Source: Spiribacter curvatus (GTDB taxonomy: Bacteria; Pseudomonadota; Gammaproteobacteria; Nitrococcales; Nitrococcaceae). Taken from it: 64,000 bases of DNA. The DNA is taken from positions 1,550,001 through 1,614,000 of the forward strand of contig NC_022664.1 of NCBI RefSeq assembly GCF_000485905.1, written 5' to 3'. The notes beneath the pieces are model-generated. The model was not told where the DNA came from, made no database searches, and worked only from the letters and a program-made list of their open reading frames with translations. Of the stretch, positions 41,300-52,101 are shown one piece after another (within the stretch, counting starts at the first letter, position 1; every line of letters starts with the position of its first letter). A program made the position numbers and the translations under genes.

Positions 41300-42384
41300 A
41301 TGACAATCTGCGCCGCAAACTCCAGAGTCTGCTGGAGCGCCACGAAGAGATCGAGCAGCTGCTCGCCGATCCGGAGATCATCAGCGACAACCGCCAGTTC
41401 ACTCGTCTGTCACAGGAGTACGCACGGCTCGAACCACTGGCGGAGACACTCACGGCGTTCGAATCCACCGAGGCCGACCTTGCCACTGCCGAGGAGCTGG
41501 CCGCGGATGGCGACGAGACCATGCGGGCCATGGCCGAGGAAGAGATCAGCGACGCGCGGGAGCGTCTGGGTGAACTGGAGCGGGCACTGACGCTGCTGAT
41601 GATCCCGGAGGATCCCAATGATGCGCGCAACACCTTCGTCGAGATCCGCGCCGGCACGGGCGGCGACGAGGCGGCACTGTTCGCCGGCGATCTGCTGCGG
41701 ATGTATCTGCGCTACGCCGAGTCTCAGGGATGGAAAACGGAGATCCTCAGCGAGAGCATTGGCGAGCAGGGCGGCTACCGCGAGGTTGTCGCACGGGTCG
41801 CCGGCGAACGGGTCTACTCAAAGCTCAAGTTCGAGTCCGGGGCCCATCGCGTGCAGCGCGTTCCCGCCACTGAATCCCAGGGCCGCATCCACACCTCCGC
41901 ATGCACGGTCGCGATCCTGCCCGAAGCGGCAGAGATCGACGAGATCGAGATCAATTCCGCGGATCTGCGCATCGACACATTCCGCGCCTCCGGCGCCGGC
42001 GGTCAGCACGTCAATAAGACCGATTCCGCTGTGCGCGTGACACACATGCCGAGTGGCGTGGTGGTGGAATGCCAGGAGGAGCGCTCGCAGCATAAGAACC
42101 GCGCCCGGGCGCTGGCGCTTCTACAGGCGCGTCTGATGGATCAACAGCGCGATGCGGCTGCGGCCGAGCGCACCGAAACCCGACGCTTACTGGTGGGGAC
42201 CGGCGATCGATCCGATCGAATCCGGACCTACAACTTCCCTCAGGGACGGGTGACTGACCATCGGATCAATCTCACCCTCTACAAGCTCGAATCCGTTCTC
42301 AGCGGGCACCTGGAGGACATCATCGATCCGCTGACCAGCGAATACCAGGCCGACCAGCTCGCGGCACTGGCGGCCGAGAGCTAG
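41296..42384 (+). CDS. prfA: Peptide chain release factor 1
   Basis: Recognises UAA and UAG and releases the finished chain. The 362-residue product has the GGQ catalytic motif ([14 protein letters not shown], around 234-236), the long N-terminal coiled-coil domain and the anticodon-like region ([17 protein letters not shown]). Its GGQ glutamine is the target of PrmC, whose gene lies 2 kb away (44350-45201), not adjacent as in E. coli. Confidence 0.97.
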   Translation: MNDNLRRKLQSLLERHEEIEQLLADPEIISDNRQFTRLSQEYARLEPLAETLTAFESTEADLATAEELAADGDETMRAMAEEEISDARERLGELERALTLLMIPEDPNDARNTFVEIRAGTGGDEAALFAGDLLRMYLRYAESQGWKTEILSESIGEQGGYREVVARVAGERVYSKLKFESGAHRVQRVPATESQGRIHTSACTVAILPEAAEIDEIEINSADLRIDTFRASGAGGQHVNKTDSAVRVTHMPSGVVVECQEERSQHKNRARALALLQARLMDQQRDAAAAERTETRRLLVGTGDRSDRIRTYNFPQGRVTDHRINLTLYKLESVLSGHLEDIIDPLTSEYQADQLAALAAES

Positions 42385-42407
42385 TCACCCGGGACCGGGC
42401 TGACCGC

Positions 42408-42839
42408 TCAGGCCACCCGCTGCTTTTCGCGGATTTCCTCGAGGGTCTTGCAGTCCACGCAGAGCGTCGCCGTCGGGCGTGCCTCCAGGCGCCGGATACC
42501 GATTTCCACGCCGCACTCATCGCAGAACCCGTAGTCATCCTTACGGATGCGCTCCAGGGTCTTGTCGATCTTGCGGATCAGTTTGCGCTCCCGGTCACGG
42601 GTGCGCAGCTCCAGCGCGAATTCCTCTTCCTGGGTCGCCCGGTCGGCTGGATCCGCGTAATGGTTGGCGTCATCACGCATGTGGCTGACAGTCCGCTCTA
42701 CCTCTTCCTGGAGCTGTTGCTTCCAGGCGCCAAGTATCGACTGAAAATGCGCCAGTTGAGCCTCATTCATGTACGTCTCGCCCTCAGCAAGCGGGTACGG
42801 CTCAATCCCTCGAACAGGCAGGGAAGCATTGTCGGTCAT
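42408..42839 (-). CDS. dksA: RNA polymerase-binding transcription factor DksA
   Basis: Secondary-channel factor that works with ppGpp. The 143-residue product begins at the ATG at 42839, which has GGAGGTAACC directly before it; an earlier ATG at 42863 is rejected. The coiled-coil tip is conserved (DPADRATQEEEFALELR), as is the zinc finger CDECGVEIGIRRLEARP...CVDC with four cysteines. It follows the DAHP synthase gene by 38 bases. Confidence 0.96.
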   Translation of the reverse strand: MTDNASLPVRGIEPYPLAEGETYMNEAQLAHFQSILGAWKQQLQEEVERTVSHMRDDANHYADPADRATQEEEFALELRTRDRERKLIRKIDKTLERIRKDDYGFCDECGVEIGIRRLEARPTATLCVDCKTLEEIREKQRVA

Positions 42840-42875
42840 GGTTACCTCCGTTGGCTCGGCCACGTATTCATCGGG

Positions 42876-42898
42876 CTTCAGGCGATCCGCGCCTGAAG
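42876..42898 (-). repeat. Perfect inverted repeat across the aroG stop codon
   Basis: Arms CTTCAGGCG and CGCCTGAAG (nine pairs) flank a five-base loop. The hairpin contains the last codons and the TGA of the DAHP synthase gene. No T-run follows on the minus strand, so it is not a standard intrinsic terminator. It may stabilise or partly terminate the upstream mRNA ahead of dksA. Confidence 0.5.
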
Positions 42899-43951
42899 CG
42901 GTTGGGAGAGTTTACCGGCCGCCTCGCGTAGCATACGCTCAGTCGTTGCCCAGTCGATGCACCCATCGGTGATGGAGACGCCGTACTCAAGGGCTGAGGG
43001 GTCATCGCCCAGCTTCTGCTTGCCCCAGCCGATATGGCTTTCGATCATTGCCGCGACAATGGACCGATTCCCTTCGACAATCTGATTGACGAGATTATCC
43101 ATCACCAGCGGCTGCAGGCCAGGATCCTTGCTTGAATTGGCATGGCTGCAGTCGACCATCAGGCAGGCCGACAACCCCTCATCGGCCAGGGCCTTTTCGC
43201 ACAGCGCGATGCTGACCGAATCATAATTCGGCTGATCTCCACCCCGCAGGACGACATGCCCATACCGGTTCCCCGCGGTGCGGATGATCGCCGAGCGGCC
43301 GTCATGCTGGGTGATGCCAAGAAAACTGTGCGGGCTTGCCGCCGAGCGCATGGCGTTGATGGCGACATCGAGACTGCCATCCGTACCGTTCTTGAACCCG
43401 ACCGCCGTCGACAGTCCGCTCGCCATTTCCCGGTGCGTCTGCGACTCGGTGGTGCGTGCGCCGATGGCGGTCCAGCTGATCAGATCCCCCAGATACTGCG
43501 GCGTGATCGGATCCAGCGCCTCGGTTCCGGCGGGCAGCCCCAGCTCGGCCATGTACAGCAGCAGCTCGCGCGCCCGGCGCAGGCCCTCTTCGATGTCGAA
43601 ACTGTCATCCATGTACGGATCATTGATCAGCCCCTTCCAGCCCACGGTGGTCCGTGGCTTCTCGAAGTAGACCCGCATGACGATGAAAAGCGAGTCACTG
43701 AGCTCGTCATGCAGTCCCTTGAGGCGGCGGGCGTAATCCTTGGCCGCCTCGAGGTCATGAATCGAGCAGGGACCGATCACCACCAACATACGCGGATCCT
43801 GGCCATCGAGAATGGCCTCCACCGCCTGCCGGCCGGCCTGCACGGTCTCCATGGCTCTGTCCGAGAGCGGCTGCCGGGCCTTGAGATCGGCCGGCGTTGG
43901 CAGCGGATCCTGCGAGAGGACGTTGAGGTTATCGATACTGGTTTCGCTCAT
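42878..43951 (-). CDS. aroG: 3-deoxy-7-phosphoheptulonate synthase, class I
   Basis: First shikimate-pathway enzyme (DAHP synthase), condensing PEP and erythrose 4-phosphate. The 357-residue product has class I hallmarks: VVIGPCSIHDLEAAKDYA, VYFEKPRTTVGWKGLINDP, GARTTESQTHREMASGL, VDCSHANSSKD and IESHIGWGKQ. Which aromatic amino acid inhibits it cannot be read from the sequence; the aroG symbol is a class label. Divergent from the Trm112-like gene. Confidence 0.93.
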   Translation of the reverse strand: MSETSIDNLNVLSQDPLPTPADLKARQPLSDRAMETVQAGRQAVEAILDGQDPRMLVVIGPCSIHDLEAAKDYARRLKGLHDELSDSLFIVMRVYFEKPRTTVGWKGLINDPYMDDSFDIEEGLRRARELLLYMAELGLPAGTEALDPITPQYLGDLISWTAIGARTTESQTHREMASGLSTAVGFKNGTDGSLDVAINAMRSAASPHSFLGITQHDGRSAIIRTAGNRYGHVVLRGGDQPNYDSVSIALCEKALADEGLSACLMVDCSHANSSKDPGLQPLVMDNLVNQIVEGNRSIVAAMIESHIGWGKQKLGDDPSALEYGVSITDGCIDWATTERMLREAAGKLSQPLQARIA

Positions 43952-44086
43952 GACGTGTTCGTACCCACTGTGCTGTTACTCATCTCAGCCGGCATGGTAG
44001 CCCGCAGCCCGGATTTTCTCCATGACGGGCGTCGCCCGAAGCGCAGTCTGCTATCCTTCAGGATCATTCGTACAGGTTCAATCGCC

Positions 44087-44353
44087 ATGGCCATCGATCG
44101 CAAATTACTCGACATTCTTTGCTGTCCGGTTACCAAACAGCCGGTGCATATGCTCGGACGGCGTGAACTCAAGGCCCTCAACGAGCGCATTGCCGGGGGC
44201 GGCGTCCACTATCAGGATGATTCCCCCGTGGAGCAGCCACTGGAGGAAGGACTGATCACCGCCAATGAGGAGCGCGTCTACCGGGTGGATGATGGTATCC
44301 CCGTCATGCTCGAGGAGCGAGCCATCAATCTGCGCGCCGCCGATCTGAAGTGA
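44087..44353 (+). CDS. Trm112/YcaR-family small protein
   Basis: Protein of 88 residues with the family's two conserved ends: RKLLDILCCPVTKQPV near the N-terminus and VDDGIPVMLEERAINL near the C-terminus. Between them is an insertion of about 30 residues, making it longer than the roughly 60-residue E. coli YcaR. The first CPxC zinc pair reads CPVT and no second pair is present, so zinc binding is doubtful. In eukaryotes and archaea Trm112 activates several methyltransferases including the release-factor enzyme. Its stop overlaps the prmC GTG, which suggests a similar partnership here (inference). Confidence 0.85.
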   Translation: MAIDRKLLDILCCPVTKQPVHMLGRRELKALNERIAGGGVHYQDDSPVEQPLEEGLITANEERVYRVDDGIPVMLEERAINLRAADLK

Positions 44354-45201
44354 GCGACGGGGTCACCCTTGCACAGGCGCAGCGTCGCGGCGTGGAACTG
44401 CTCGCTGCCACGCCGGCCGATGCCGACATCGACGTCGACTGGTTGCTCACCGCTGCGACGGGCCTGAGTGCCGCCCAGCGCCGCGCTCATCCGGAAGATC
44501 CGATCACCGAAACCGCCTGGCGACGCTTCCAGGCCCTGCTGCAGCGCCGCTATCGAGGCGAGCCAGTGGCTTATCTACTGGGCCGTCGGGGGTTCCTCGA
44601 TTTCGAGCTGGTGGTGACGTCGGCCGTGCTGATCCCCCGTCCAGAGACCGAGCATCTGGTGGAAGCGGCATTGGAGACGCCCGCCGCCCGGGTGCTGGAA
44701 CTGGGCACCGGCAGTGGCTGTATCGCCATCGCTCTGGCCCGCGCCTGGCCTGCTGCCACCGTCGACGCCACTGACTGCTCGGCGGAAGCCCTGACAGTCG
44801 CCACGCAGAATGCGGCTATCCTCGGCGCCGACGGGATTCGTTTCCGGCTGGGAGACTGGTACGAACCGGTCTCCGGATCGCGGTACAACCTGATCGTCGC
44901 CAACCCGCCCTACATTGGCGAGCAGGCACCGGAACCGGACCAGGGCGATGCCCGGTTCGAACCGCGCCTGGCGCTGCGGGCGGAGGAATCCGGCCTGGCG
45001 GCATTGCGGACGATCATCGTCGGCGCGCCCCGGCATCTGGAGCCGGCCGGACGGATCTGGCTCGAGCATGGCTATGATCAGGGGCCCGCTGTCAGGGAGT
45101 GCCTGGCGGCGCATGGTTTCCAGGCCATCGAAACCCGGCGCGACCTGGCGGGTCATGAGCGGGTCAGTGGTGGCCGTCTGGGTGACACCCCGCATGAATG
45201 A
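44350..45201 (+). CDS. prmC: Release factor glutamine methyltransferase
   Basis: Methylates the GGQ glutamine of RF1 and RF2. The 283-residue product has an N-terminal helical domain, the SAM-binding segment VLELGTGSGCIAIALARAWP and the catalytic NPPY at 185-188. The GTG start overlaps the Trm112-like stop (GTGA). In E. coli prmC directly follows prfA; here dksA and aroG lie between them. Confidence 0.95.
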   Translation: MSDGVTLAQAQRRGVELLAATPADADIDVDWLLTAATGLSAAQRRAHPEDPITETAWRRFQALLQRRYRGEPVAYLLGRRGFLDFELVVTSAVLIPRPETEHLVEAALETPAARVLELGTGSGCIAIALARAWPAATVDATDCSAEALTVATQNAAILGADGIRFRLGDWYEPVSGSRYNLIVANPPYIGEQAPEPDQGDARFEPRLALRAEESGLAALRTIIVGAPRHLEPAGRIWLEHGYDQGPAVRECLAAHGFQAIETRRDLAGHERVSGGRLGDTPHE

Positions 45202-45946
45202 TGAACAGCTGATCCGCTACAGCCGACAGATCATGGTCCCCGGCCTGGATCTGGCCGGTCAGGAGCGGCTCCTGGCGAGTCGGATATTACTGGTAGGGGC
45301 CGGTGGCCTCGGCTCAGCCGTCGCCCTGTACCTGGCCGCATCGGGCGTCGGCCATCTCAGCGTCGCCGACTTCGATCAGGTCGAGCTCACCAACCTGCAG
45401 CGCCAGATCCTCCATGGCACATCCGATGTGGGCCGACTGAAAACCGATTCCGCCCGTGAGCGGCTGGGTCAGATCAACCCCGACGTGAGCGTCGAGCCCG
45501 TCAACGAGCCGCTCGGCGCCGACAACCTGCCCGCCATTGTCGCCGGAGTGGATCTCATCATCGACGGCTCGGATAACTTCGCCACCCGCTTTGCGGTCAA
45601 CAGCGCCTGCGTCAACGCGCGAAAACCGCTGATCTCCGGGGCCGTCATCGGAATGGACGGTCAGATCGCGGTGTTCCGACCCGACCTGGATGGTCCCTGC
45701 TATCACTGTGTCTACCCCGATATCGGCGAGGAGGCCCTGAGCTGCAGCGAGACCGGCGTCCTGGGCCCATTACCCGGCGTCATCGGCAGTCTACAGGCGG
45801 TCGAGGCCATCAAGGTGCTGACCGGCCTGGGTGAGCCGCTCAATCACCGGCTCCTGAGTGTCGACGCCCTCAGTCAGCGATGGCGCCGGCTCGAACTGCG
45901 CCGCGACCCCGCCTGTCCGGTCTGCGGTCGCGGTGCGGATCAGTGA
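45194..45946 (+). CDS. moeB: Molybdopterin-synthase adenylyltransferase-like protein
   Basis: ThiF/MoeB/HesA-type E1-like enzyme at 250 residues that activates the C-terminus of a sulfur carrier (MoaD or ThiS). It has the ATP loop LVGAGGLGSAVALYLAASGVG, the NLQRQILH motif, the adenylation region IDGSDNFATRFAVN, and zinc-type cysteines CYHC and CPVC. Substrate choice between MoaD and ThiS cannot be set from sequence. It starts eight bases inside prmC and overlaps the hslO end by seven bases. Confidence 0.9.
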   Translation: MNDEQLIRYSRQIMVPGLDLAGQERLLASRILLVGAGGLGSAVALYLAASGVGHLSVADFDQVELTNLQRQILHGTSDVGRLKTDSARERLGQINPDVSVEPVNEPLGADNLPAIVAGVDLIIDGSDNFATRFAVNSACVNARKPLISGAVIGMDGQIAVFRPDLDGPCYHCVYPDIGEEALSCSETGVLGPLPGVIGSLQAVEAIKVLTGLGEPLNHRLLSVDALSQRWRRLELRRDPACPVCGRGADQ

Positions 45947-46821
45947 GACTGGCCGCTGTCCGGTGAGCGGTTGGCCGGCTCGGTAAACATCGCCTCGACA
46001 TCGACGGCGTCAAACCGGTAGGGCTCGTTGCAGAAATCGCAGCGCACCTCAACCAGACCCTCCGCCTCGAGCGTGTCCCGCATCTCCTGCTCACCCAGCC
46101 CCTGCAGCATCGCGGCGACCCGGTCGCGCGAGCAGCGGCAGCGGAACCGGAACGGCATGGGATCGAAAATGCGGATATCCTCCTCGTGGAAGAGCCGGCG
46201 GATCACCTCACCGGGGGCCAGCTCACGCAGCTCCGGACCGGTGATCGTCGCTGCCAGCTGATCCGCCCGCGCCCAGGCATCGGCATCGCCGCCGGCGGCA
46301 TCGCTGGCCGGCAGCCGCTGAATCAGCATGCCGGCGGCATGGCCCTCCCGCGCCGACAGCCAGACCCGTGTCGCGAGTTGTTCGGACTCGCGGAAATAAT
46401 GCTCCAGCGCCGCCCCGAGACTACCACCCGCCAGATCGACCACTCCCTGATAGCGCTCGGCATCCGATTCCGGGTCGATGGTAATGGCCAGCGTCCCGCC
46501 GGCGGCCTGCGCGTCGAGCGGCGCATCCGCCGGAACCGTCGCGCTGGTCTGCGCCATCGCCCGCAGTGAGCCATCACTGCCCGCCTGCACGAGCAGGAGC
46601 CGGAGCGGACCACCCGCCTGCAGCTGCAGGGTCAGATCGCAGGGATACTTGAGCGTCGCGGCCAGCAGCGCCACCGCCGCCAACCCCTCACCGATCAGTC
46701 GATCGACGGCCGGTCCGTATTCAGCCCGCTGGGTGATCGCCGTGAAGGCCTCGTCCAGCTGGACGACTTCGCCGCGGACGTCGGCATGCTCGAAGAGGAA
46801 CCGATGGAGCCGGTCAGTCAT
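45940..46821 (-). CDS. hslO: Hsp33 redox-regulated chaperone
   Basis: Holding chaperone switched on by oxidation. The 293-residue product has the Hsp33 fold and the C-terminal zinc switch: CRC in FRCRCSRDRV and CDFC in RCDFCNEPYRFD, giving the four ligands. The frame starts at an ATG at 46821, six bases after gatB, so it appears to be the last gene of a gatCAB-hslO unit. Confidence 0.94.
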   Translation of the reverse strand: MTDRLHRFLFEHADVRGEVVQLDEAFTAITQRAEYGPAVDRLIGEGLAAVALLAATLKYPCDLTLQLQAGGPLRLLLVQAGSDGSLRAMAQTSATVPADAPLDAQAAGGTLAITIDPESDAERYQGVVDLAGGSLGAALEHYFRESEQLATRVWLSAREGHAAGMLIQRLPASDAAGGDADAWARADQLAATITGPELRELAPGEVIRRLFHEEDIRIFDPMPFRFRCRCSRDRVAAMLQGLGEQEMRDTLEAEGLVEVRCDFCNEPYRFDAVDVEAMFTEPANRSPDSGQSH

Positions 46822-46827
46822 CGTGAA

Positions 46828-48261
<1,434 letters not shown>

Positions 48262-48267
48262 CGTCTG

Positions 48268-49725
48268 CTATCCCTCCACCGACGGCCGCTGCCGGTGCCA
48301 GTCGGTGAGCTGCTGGTATCCATGGGCGGCGCCGAGCAGCCGCCCTTCCTGGAAGTGATTGCCGATCAGCTGCAGGCCGACCGGGCGACCGCCACCGAAC
48401 CCGGCAGGGACCGAGAGCGCCGGCAGCCCGGCCAGATTGACGGCGATCGTAAAGATGTCGGACAGATACATCTGCACCGGATCATCCGCCTTTGACCCGA
48501 GCGGGAAGGCGGTGGACGGCGCCGTCGGGCCGGCGATCACATCCACCGACTCGAACGCCCGCGCGAAGTCTTCCTGCACCAGCCGCCGCACCTGCTGGGC
48601 CTTGCGGTAATAGGCATCGTAGTAGCCCGCCGACAGGGCATAGGTCCCGACCATGATGCGGCGCTTGACCTCTTCGCCGAAGCCTTCGCCGCGGCTGCGC
48701 TTGTAGAGGTCCTCGAGATCCGCCGGACTGTCGCAGCGATAGCCATAGCGCACGCCATCGAAGCGCGACAGATTGGACGAGGCCTCGGCGGGAGCGATCA
48801 CGTAGTAGACCGGTACGGCCATACCGGCGTTAGGCAGTGAGATCTCGCGCACATCGGCGCCGGCCTCGCGCAGCGCATCGGTCGCGGCGGTCACGGCGCC
48901 TGAGACCTCAGCATCCACACCATCCGCCTCGATGAACTCCCGGGGCAGACCGATCCGCAGGCCGCGCACGTCGGTCTCCGCCAGTGCGGCCCGGTAGTCG
49001 GGCACGGGGCGATCGACGCAGGTCGAGTCACGACGGTCGAACCCGGCCATGCCCTGCAGCATGATCGCCAGATCCTCAGCACTTGAGGCCATCGGGCCGG
49101 CCTGATCAAGGCTCGAGGCGAAGGCGATCATGCCGTAACGCGACACCCGGCCATAGGTGGGCTTGAGGCCACTGATACCGGTCAGCGCCGCCGGCTGCCG
49201 GATCGAGCCGCCGGTATCCGTCCCCGTCGCCGCCGGCACCAGCCCCGAGGCCACGGCCGCCGCCGATCCGCCCGACGACCCACCCGGCACCGCGTTGCGG
49301 TCCCAGGGGTTTTTCACCGGGCCGAAAAAGCTTGTCTCGTTGGACGACCCCATGGCGAACTCGTCCATGTTGGTCTTACCGACCGCCACCGCCCCGGCCG
49401 CCCGGAGCCGCGCGACGACGAAGGCATCGTACGGGGGGACAAACCTCTCGAGCATGCGGCTGCCGCAGCTGGTGCGCACGCCCTCGGTACAGAAAATATC
49501 CTTGTGAGCAATCGGAATGCCGGTCAGCGGACCCGCCTCGCCGCGAGCGCGGGCGGCATCCGCCTCGGCGGCCTCGGCCAGGGCCGATTCAGGTGTCAGG
49601 GTGATGAAGGCATTGAGGTCGGCGGCCTGGTCGATCCGCTCGAGGGTGGCACGGGTCAGTTCGACGCTGGAGCATTCACCCCGCTCGAGCGCCGTACCGA
49701 GTTCAGCAATGGTGCGATCATGCAT
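48268..49725 (-). CDS. gatA: Asp/Glu-tRNA amidotransferase subunit A
   Basis: Amidase that supplies ammonia from glutamine to GatB. The 485-residue product has the amidase-signature triad Lys75 ([12 protein letters not shown]), cis-Ser150 ([12 protein letters not shown]) and Ser174 ([13 protein letters not shown]). The ATG at 49725 is 42 bases after gatC. Motifs and length are standard. Confidence 0.97.
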   Translation of the reverse strand: MHDRTIAELGTALERGECSSVELTRATLERIDQAADLNAFITLTPESALAEAAEADAARARGEAGPLTGIPIAHKDIFCTEGVRTSCGSRMLERFVPPYDAFVVARLRAAGAVAVGKTNMDEFAMGSSNETSFFGPVKNPWDRNAVPGGSSGGSAAAVASGLVPAATGTDTGGSIRQPAALTGISGLKPTYGRVSRYGMIAFASSLDQAGPMASSAEDLAIMLQGMAGFDRRDSTCVDRPVPDYRAALAETDVRGLRIGLPREFIEADGVDAEVSGAVTAATDALREAGADVREISLPNAGMAVPVYYVIAPAEASSNLSRFDGVRYGYRCDSPADLEDLYKRSRGEGFGEEVKRRIMVGTYALSAGYYDAYYRKAQQVRRLVQEDFARAFESVDVIAGPTAPSTAFPLGSKADDPVQMYLSDIFTIAVNLAGLPALSVPAGFGGGRPVGLQLIGNHFQEGRLLGAAHGYQQLTDWHRQRPSVEG

Positions 49726-49767
49726 AGTGAGTTGAAATCCTGGGCCACAGCCCTGTCGGGCCGGTGA

Positions 49768-50055
49768 TTATTCGATAACCCGCGGGACGAGGTAGTGACC
49801 CGCCTCGGTCGCCGGGGCAATGGCCTGGAAGCGCTCGCGCTCATCCGGCTCGGAGGGCTCGTCGGTGCGCAGACGCTGGGTCATCTCCAGCGGGTGGGCG
49901 AGTGGCTCGACATCCCCGGTATCCACCGTGCCGAGCTGCTCGACGAAATCGAGGATCTCGGAGAGATTGCGGGCGTGGGTCTCGCTGTCCTCAGCGCTCA
50001 CCGCCAGCCGGGCCAGATGAGCGATCTGGGCAACTTCGTTCGCATTCATGGGCAT
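49768..50055 (-). CDS. gatC: Asp/Glu-tRNA amidotransferase subunit C
   Basis: Small belt subunit of GatCAB, 95 residues. Typical segments are VAQIAHLARLAVSAED, NLSEILDFVEQLGTVDT and the C-terminal GHYLVPRVIE. Many gammaproteobacteria with GlnRS and AsnRS still carry GatCAB. It is divergent from mreB across a 115-base gap. Confidence 0.95.
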   Translation of the reverse strand: MPMNANEVAQIAHLARLAVSAEDSETHARNLSEILDFVEQLGTVDTGDVEPLAHPLEMTQRLRTDEPSEPDERERFQAIAPATEAGHYLVPRVIE

Positions 50056-50109
50056 GGGGTCACCTGACGGTCAGATCGTTAAGCCGTCAAAGCTACCATA
50101 GGGGCTACC

Positions 50110-50138
50110 TTGCCCAAACCCCCACCGGTTGATAGATT
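50110..50138 (+). promoter_or_regulatory. Candidate promoter of the mre-mrd operon
   Basis: TTGCCC at 50110-50115 and TAGATT at 50133-50138 are 17 bases apart, each matching four of six consensus bases. The start near 50145 gives a leader of about 26 bases before mreB. Confidence 0.45.
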
Positions 50139-50170
50139 AACGCGTCTTTTCAACTCGTCTGGATTTCTTC

Positions 50171-51214
50171 ATGTTCAAGGGCATACGGGGCATTTTCTCC
50201 AATGATCTTTCGATCGACCTGGGTACCGCCAACACCCTGATTTACTCCCGTGGGCAGTCCATCCTGCTTGACGAGCCGTCGGTCGTCGCGATCCGCCAGG
50301 ATCGTGACGGCGGCCCGAAGACGATCGCCGCCGTGGGGCACGAGGCCAAGCTGATGCTGGGTCGCACGCCAGGCACGATCAAGGCGATCCGCCCGCTCAA
50401 GGACGGCGTCATCGCCGATTTCACCGTCACCGAGAAAATGCTCCAGCACTTCATCAAGAAGGTTCATGAAGCGCGTTTTTTCCGCCCCAGCCCGCGCGTT
50501 CTGGTCTGCGTGCCCTGCGGATCGACGCAGGTTGAACGCCGCGCGATCCGCGAATCCGCCGCCGGCGCCGGGGCCCGTGAGGTCTATCTGATCGAGGAAC
50601 CCATGGCGGCGGCCATCGGCGCGGACATGCCCGTCGGCGAGGCGCGCGGGTCGATGGTGCTGGATATCGGCGGCGGCACCTCGGAAGTCGCGGTCGTCTC
50701 GCTGAACGGCATTGTCTACTCGGCCTCCGTACGCATTGGTGGCGATCGCTTCGAAGAGGCCATCGTCAACTATGTCCGCCGCAACTACGGCATCCTGATC
50801 GGTGATTCGACGGCCGAGCGGATCAAACAGGAGATCGGACAGGCCTTCCCCGGCAATGAAGTCCGCGAGCTCGAGATCAAGGGGCGCAATCTCGCACAGG
50901 GCATCCCGCGCAGCTTCACCCTGAACAGTAACGAGATCCTCGAGGCACTCCAGGAGCCTCTGTCAGGGATCGTCGGCGCTGTCACCACCGCGCTCGAGCA
51001 GACCCCGCCGGAACTCGGCGCGGATGTCGCCGAACGGGGCATCGTCATCACCGGCGGTGGAGCGCTGCTCCGGAACATCGATCGTCTGCTCATGGAGGAA
51101 ACGGGGCTGCCGGTGGTGATCGCCGAGGAACCGCTGACCTCGGTGGCTCGTGGCGGCGGTCGGGCACTCGAGCTCATGGATGAGAAGGGCGCGGATCTTT
51201 TCACCAGCGAGTGA
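50171..51214 (+). CDS. mreB: Rod shape-determining protein MreB
   Basis: Actin-like protein that guides lateral wall synthesis. The 347-residue product has [17 protein letters not shown] (phosphate 1), [17 protein letters not shown] (phosphate 2) and [18 protein letters not shown] (adenosine region). Full length with no unusual insert. It heads an operon that runs to lipB at 59369, most of whose genes overlap. Confidence 0.97.
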   Translation: MFKGIRGIFSNDLSIDLGTANTLIYSRGQSILLDEPSVVAIRQDRDGGPKTIAAVGHEAKLMLGRTPGTIKAIRPLKDGVIADFTVTEKMLQHFIKKVHEARFFRPSPRVLVCVPCGSTQVERRAIRESAAGAGAREVYLIEEPMAAAIGADMPVGEARGSMVLDIGGGTSEVAVVSLNGIVYSASVRIGGDRFEEAIVNYVRRNYGILIGDSTAERIKQEIGQAFPGNEVRELEIKGRNLAQGIPRSFTLNSNEILEALQEPLSGIVGAVTTALEQTPPELGADVAERGIVITGGGALLRNIDRLLMEETGLPVVIAEEPLTSVARGGGRALELMDEKGADLFTSE

Positions 51215-51267
51215 TAGCGTCCATGCTCACCTGACCGGGAGGGTCCTTCGCTGGAGGCTGCAGTACC

Positions 51268-52101
51268 ATCAAACCGCTTTTCTCACAGGCCCCGTCCGTC
51301 ACCGCCCGATTCGCTCTGGTCACCGTCCTGTCCGTTGTGCTTCTGCTCGTCGATCACCGCGAGGGGCTGCTGGCGCCAGTCCATGACGGGCTCTCGGTCA
51401 TCGCACACCCGATCCGTGTCATCGCCTCACTGCCCGACCAGATCGGTCAAATCGCGACTGAGATCACCACCAGCCGTCGCGAACTGATCCAGGAAAACCG
51501 CCGCCTGGAGGATCGACAGAAGCTCTATCAGGCGCGACTCCAGCGCCTTGACGCGCTGGAGGTCGAGAACATCCGACTGCGCAGCCTGCTCGACTCGTCC
51601 TACGAGCTCGACCGCCCGGTGGCGATCGCCGAGATCACCGCCGTCGATCTTGATCCATTCAACCACCTCATCCAGATCAACAAGGGACTCCGCGACAGCA
51701 TCAGCATCGGACAGCCGGTCATCGACGCCGACGGGGTGATCGGCCAGGTCGAGACCGTCTCGCCCTTCACCGCGACCGTCCGGCTGATCAGCGATCCCAG
51801 TCATGGCATTCCGGTACAGGTCAACCGCAACGGTCTGCGCAGCGTCGCCTTCGGGACCGGGCGAACCGACACGCTGGCCATCACCAGTCTGTCCAACAAC
51901 GCCAGTATCGAGGTTGGCGACCTGCTCGTGACCTCCGGCCTGGGCGGGCGATTCCCGGCCGGCTATCCCGTGGGCAAGGTGCGCAGGGTCAGCATTGATG
52001 AAGGTCAGGCCTTCTCCGCGATTGAGGTAGAGCCGCTCGGCGGACTGGGACGGGTCGAGGAAGTGCTGCTGATCCAGGAGCGGGGCGAGCGCCGTGAATA
52101 G
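51268..52101 (+). CDS. mreC: Rod shape-determining protein MreC (probable ATC start)
   Basis: Periplasmic elongasome scaffold with an N-terminal helix, coiled coil and beta domain. Homology begins at (I)KPLFSQAPSVTARFALVTV, matching the MKPxFSRGPS start of MreC. The codon at that first position, 51268-51270, is ATC. No ATG, GTG or TTG occurs in frame between a TGA at 51232 and a GTG at 51337, and starting there would remove most of the membrane helix. GGAGG at 51253-51257 is 10 bases ahead of the ATC. The product would be 277 residues, with a coiled coil near 70-110 and VTSGLGGRFPAGYPVG conserved. The start is inference. Confidence 0.85.
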   Translation: MKPLFSQAPSVTARFALVTVLSVVLLLVDHREGLLAPVHDGLSVIAHPIRVIASLPDQIGQIATEITTSRRELIQENRRLEDRQKLYQARLQRLDALEVENIRLRSLLDSSYELDRPVAIAEITAVDLDPFNHLIQINKGLRDSISIGQPVIDADGVIGQVETVSPFTATVRLISDPSHGIPVQVNRNGLRSVAFGTGRTDTLAITSLSNNASIEVGDLLVTSGLGGRFPAGYPVGKVRRVSIDEGQAFSAIEVEPLGGLGRVEEVLLIQERGERRE

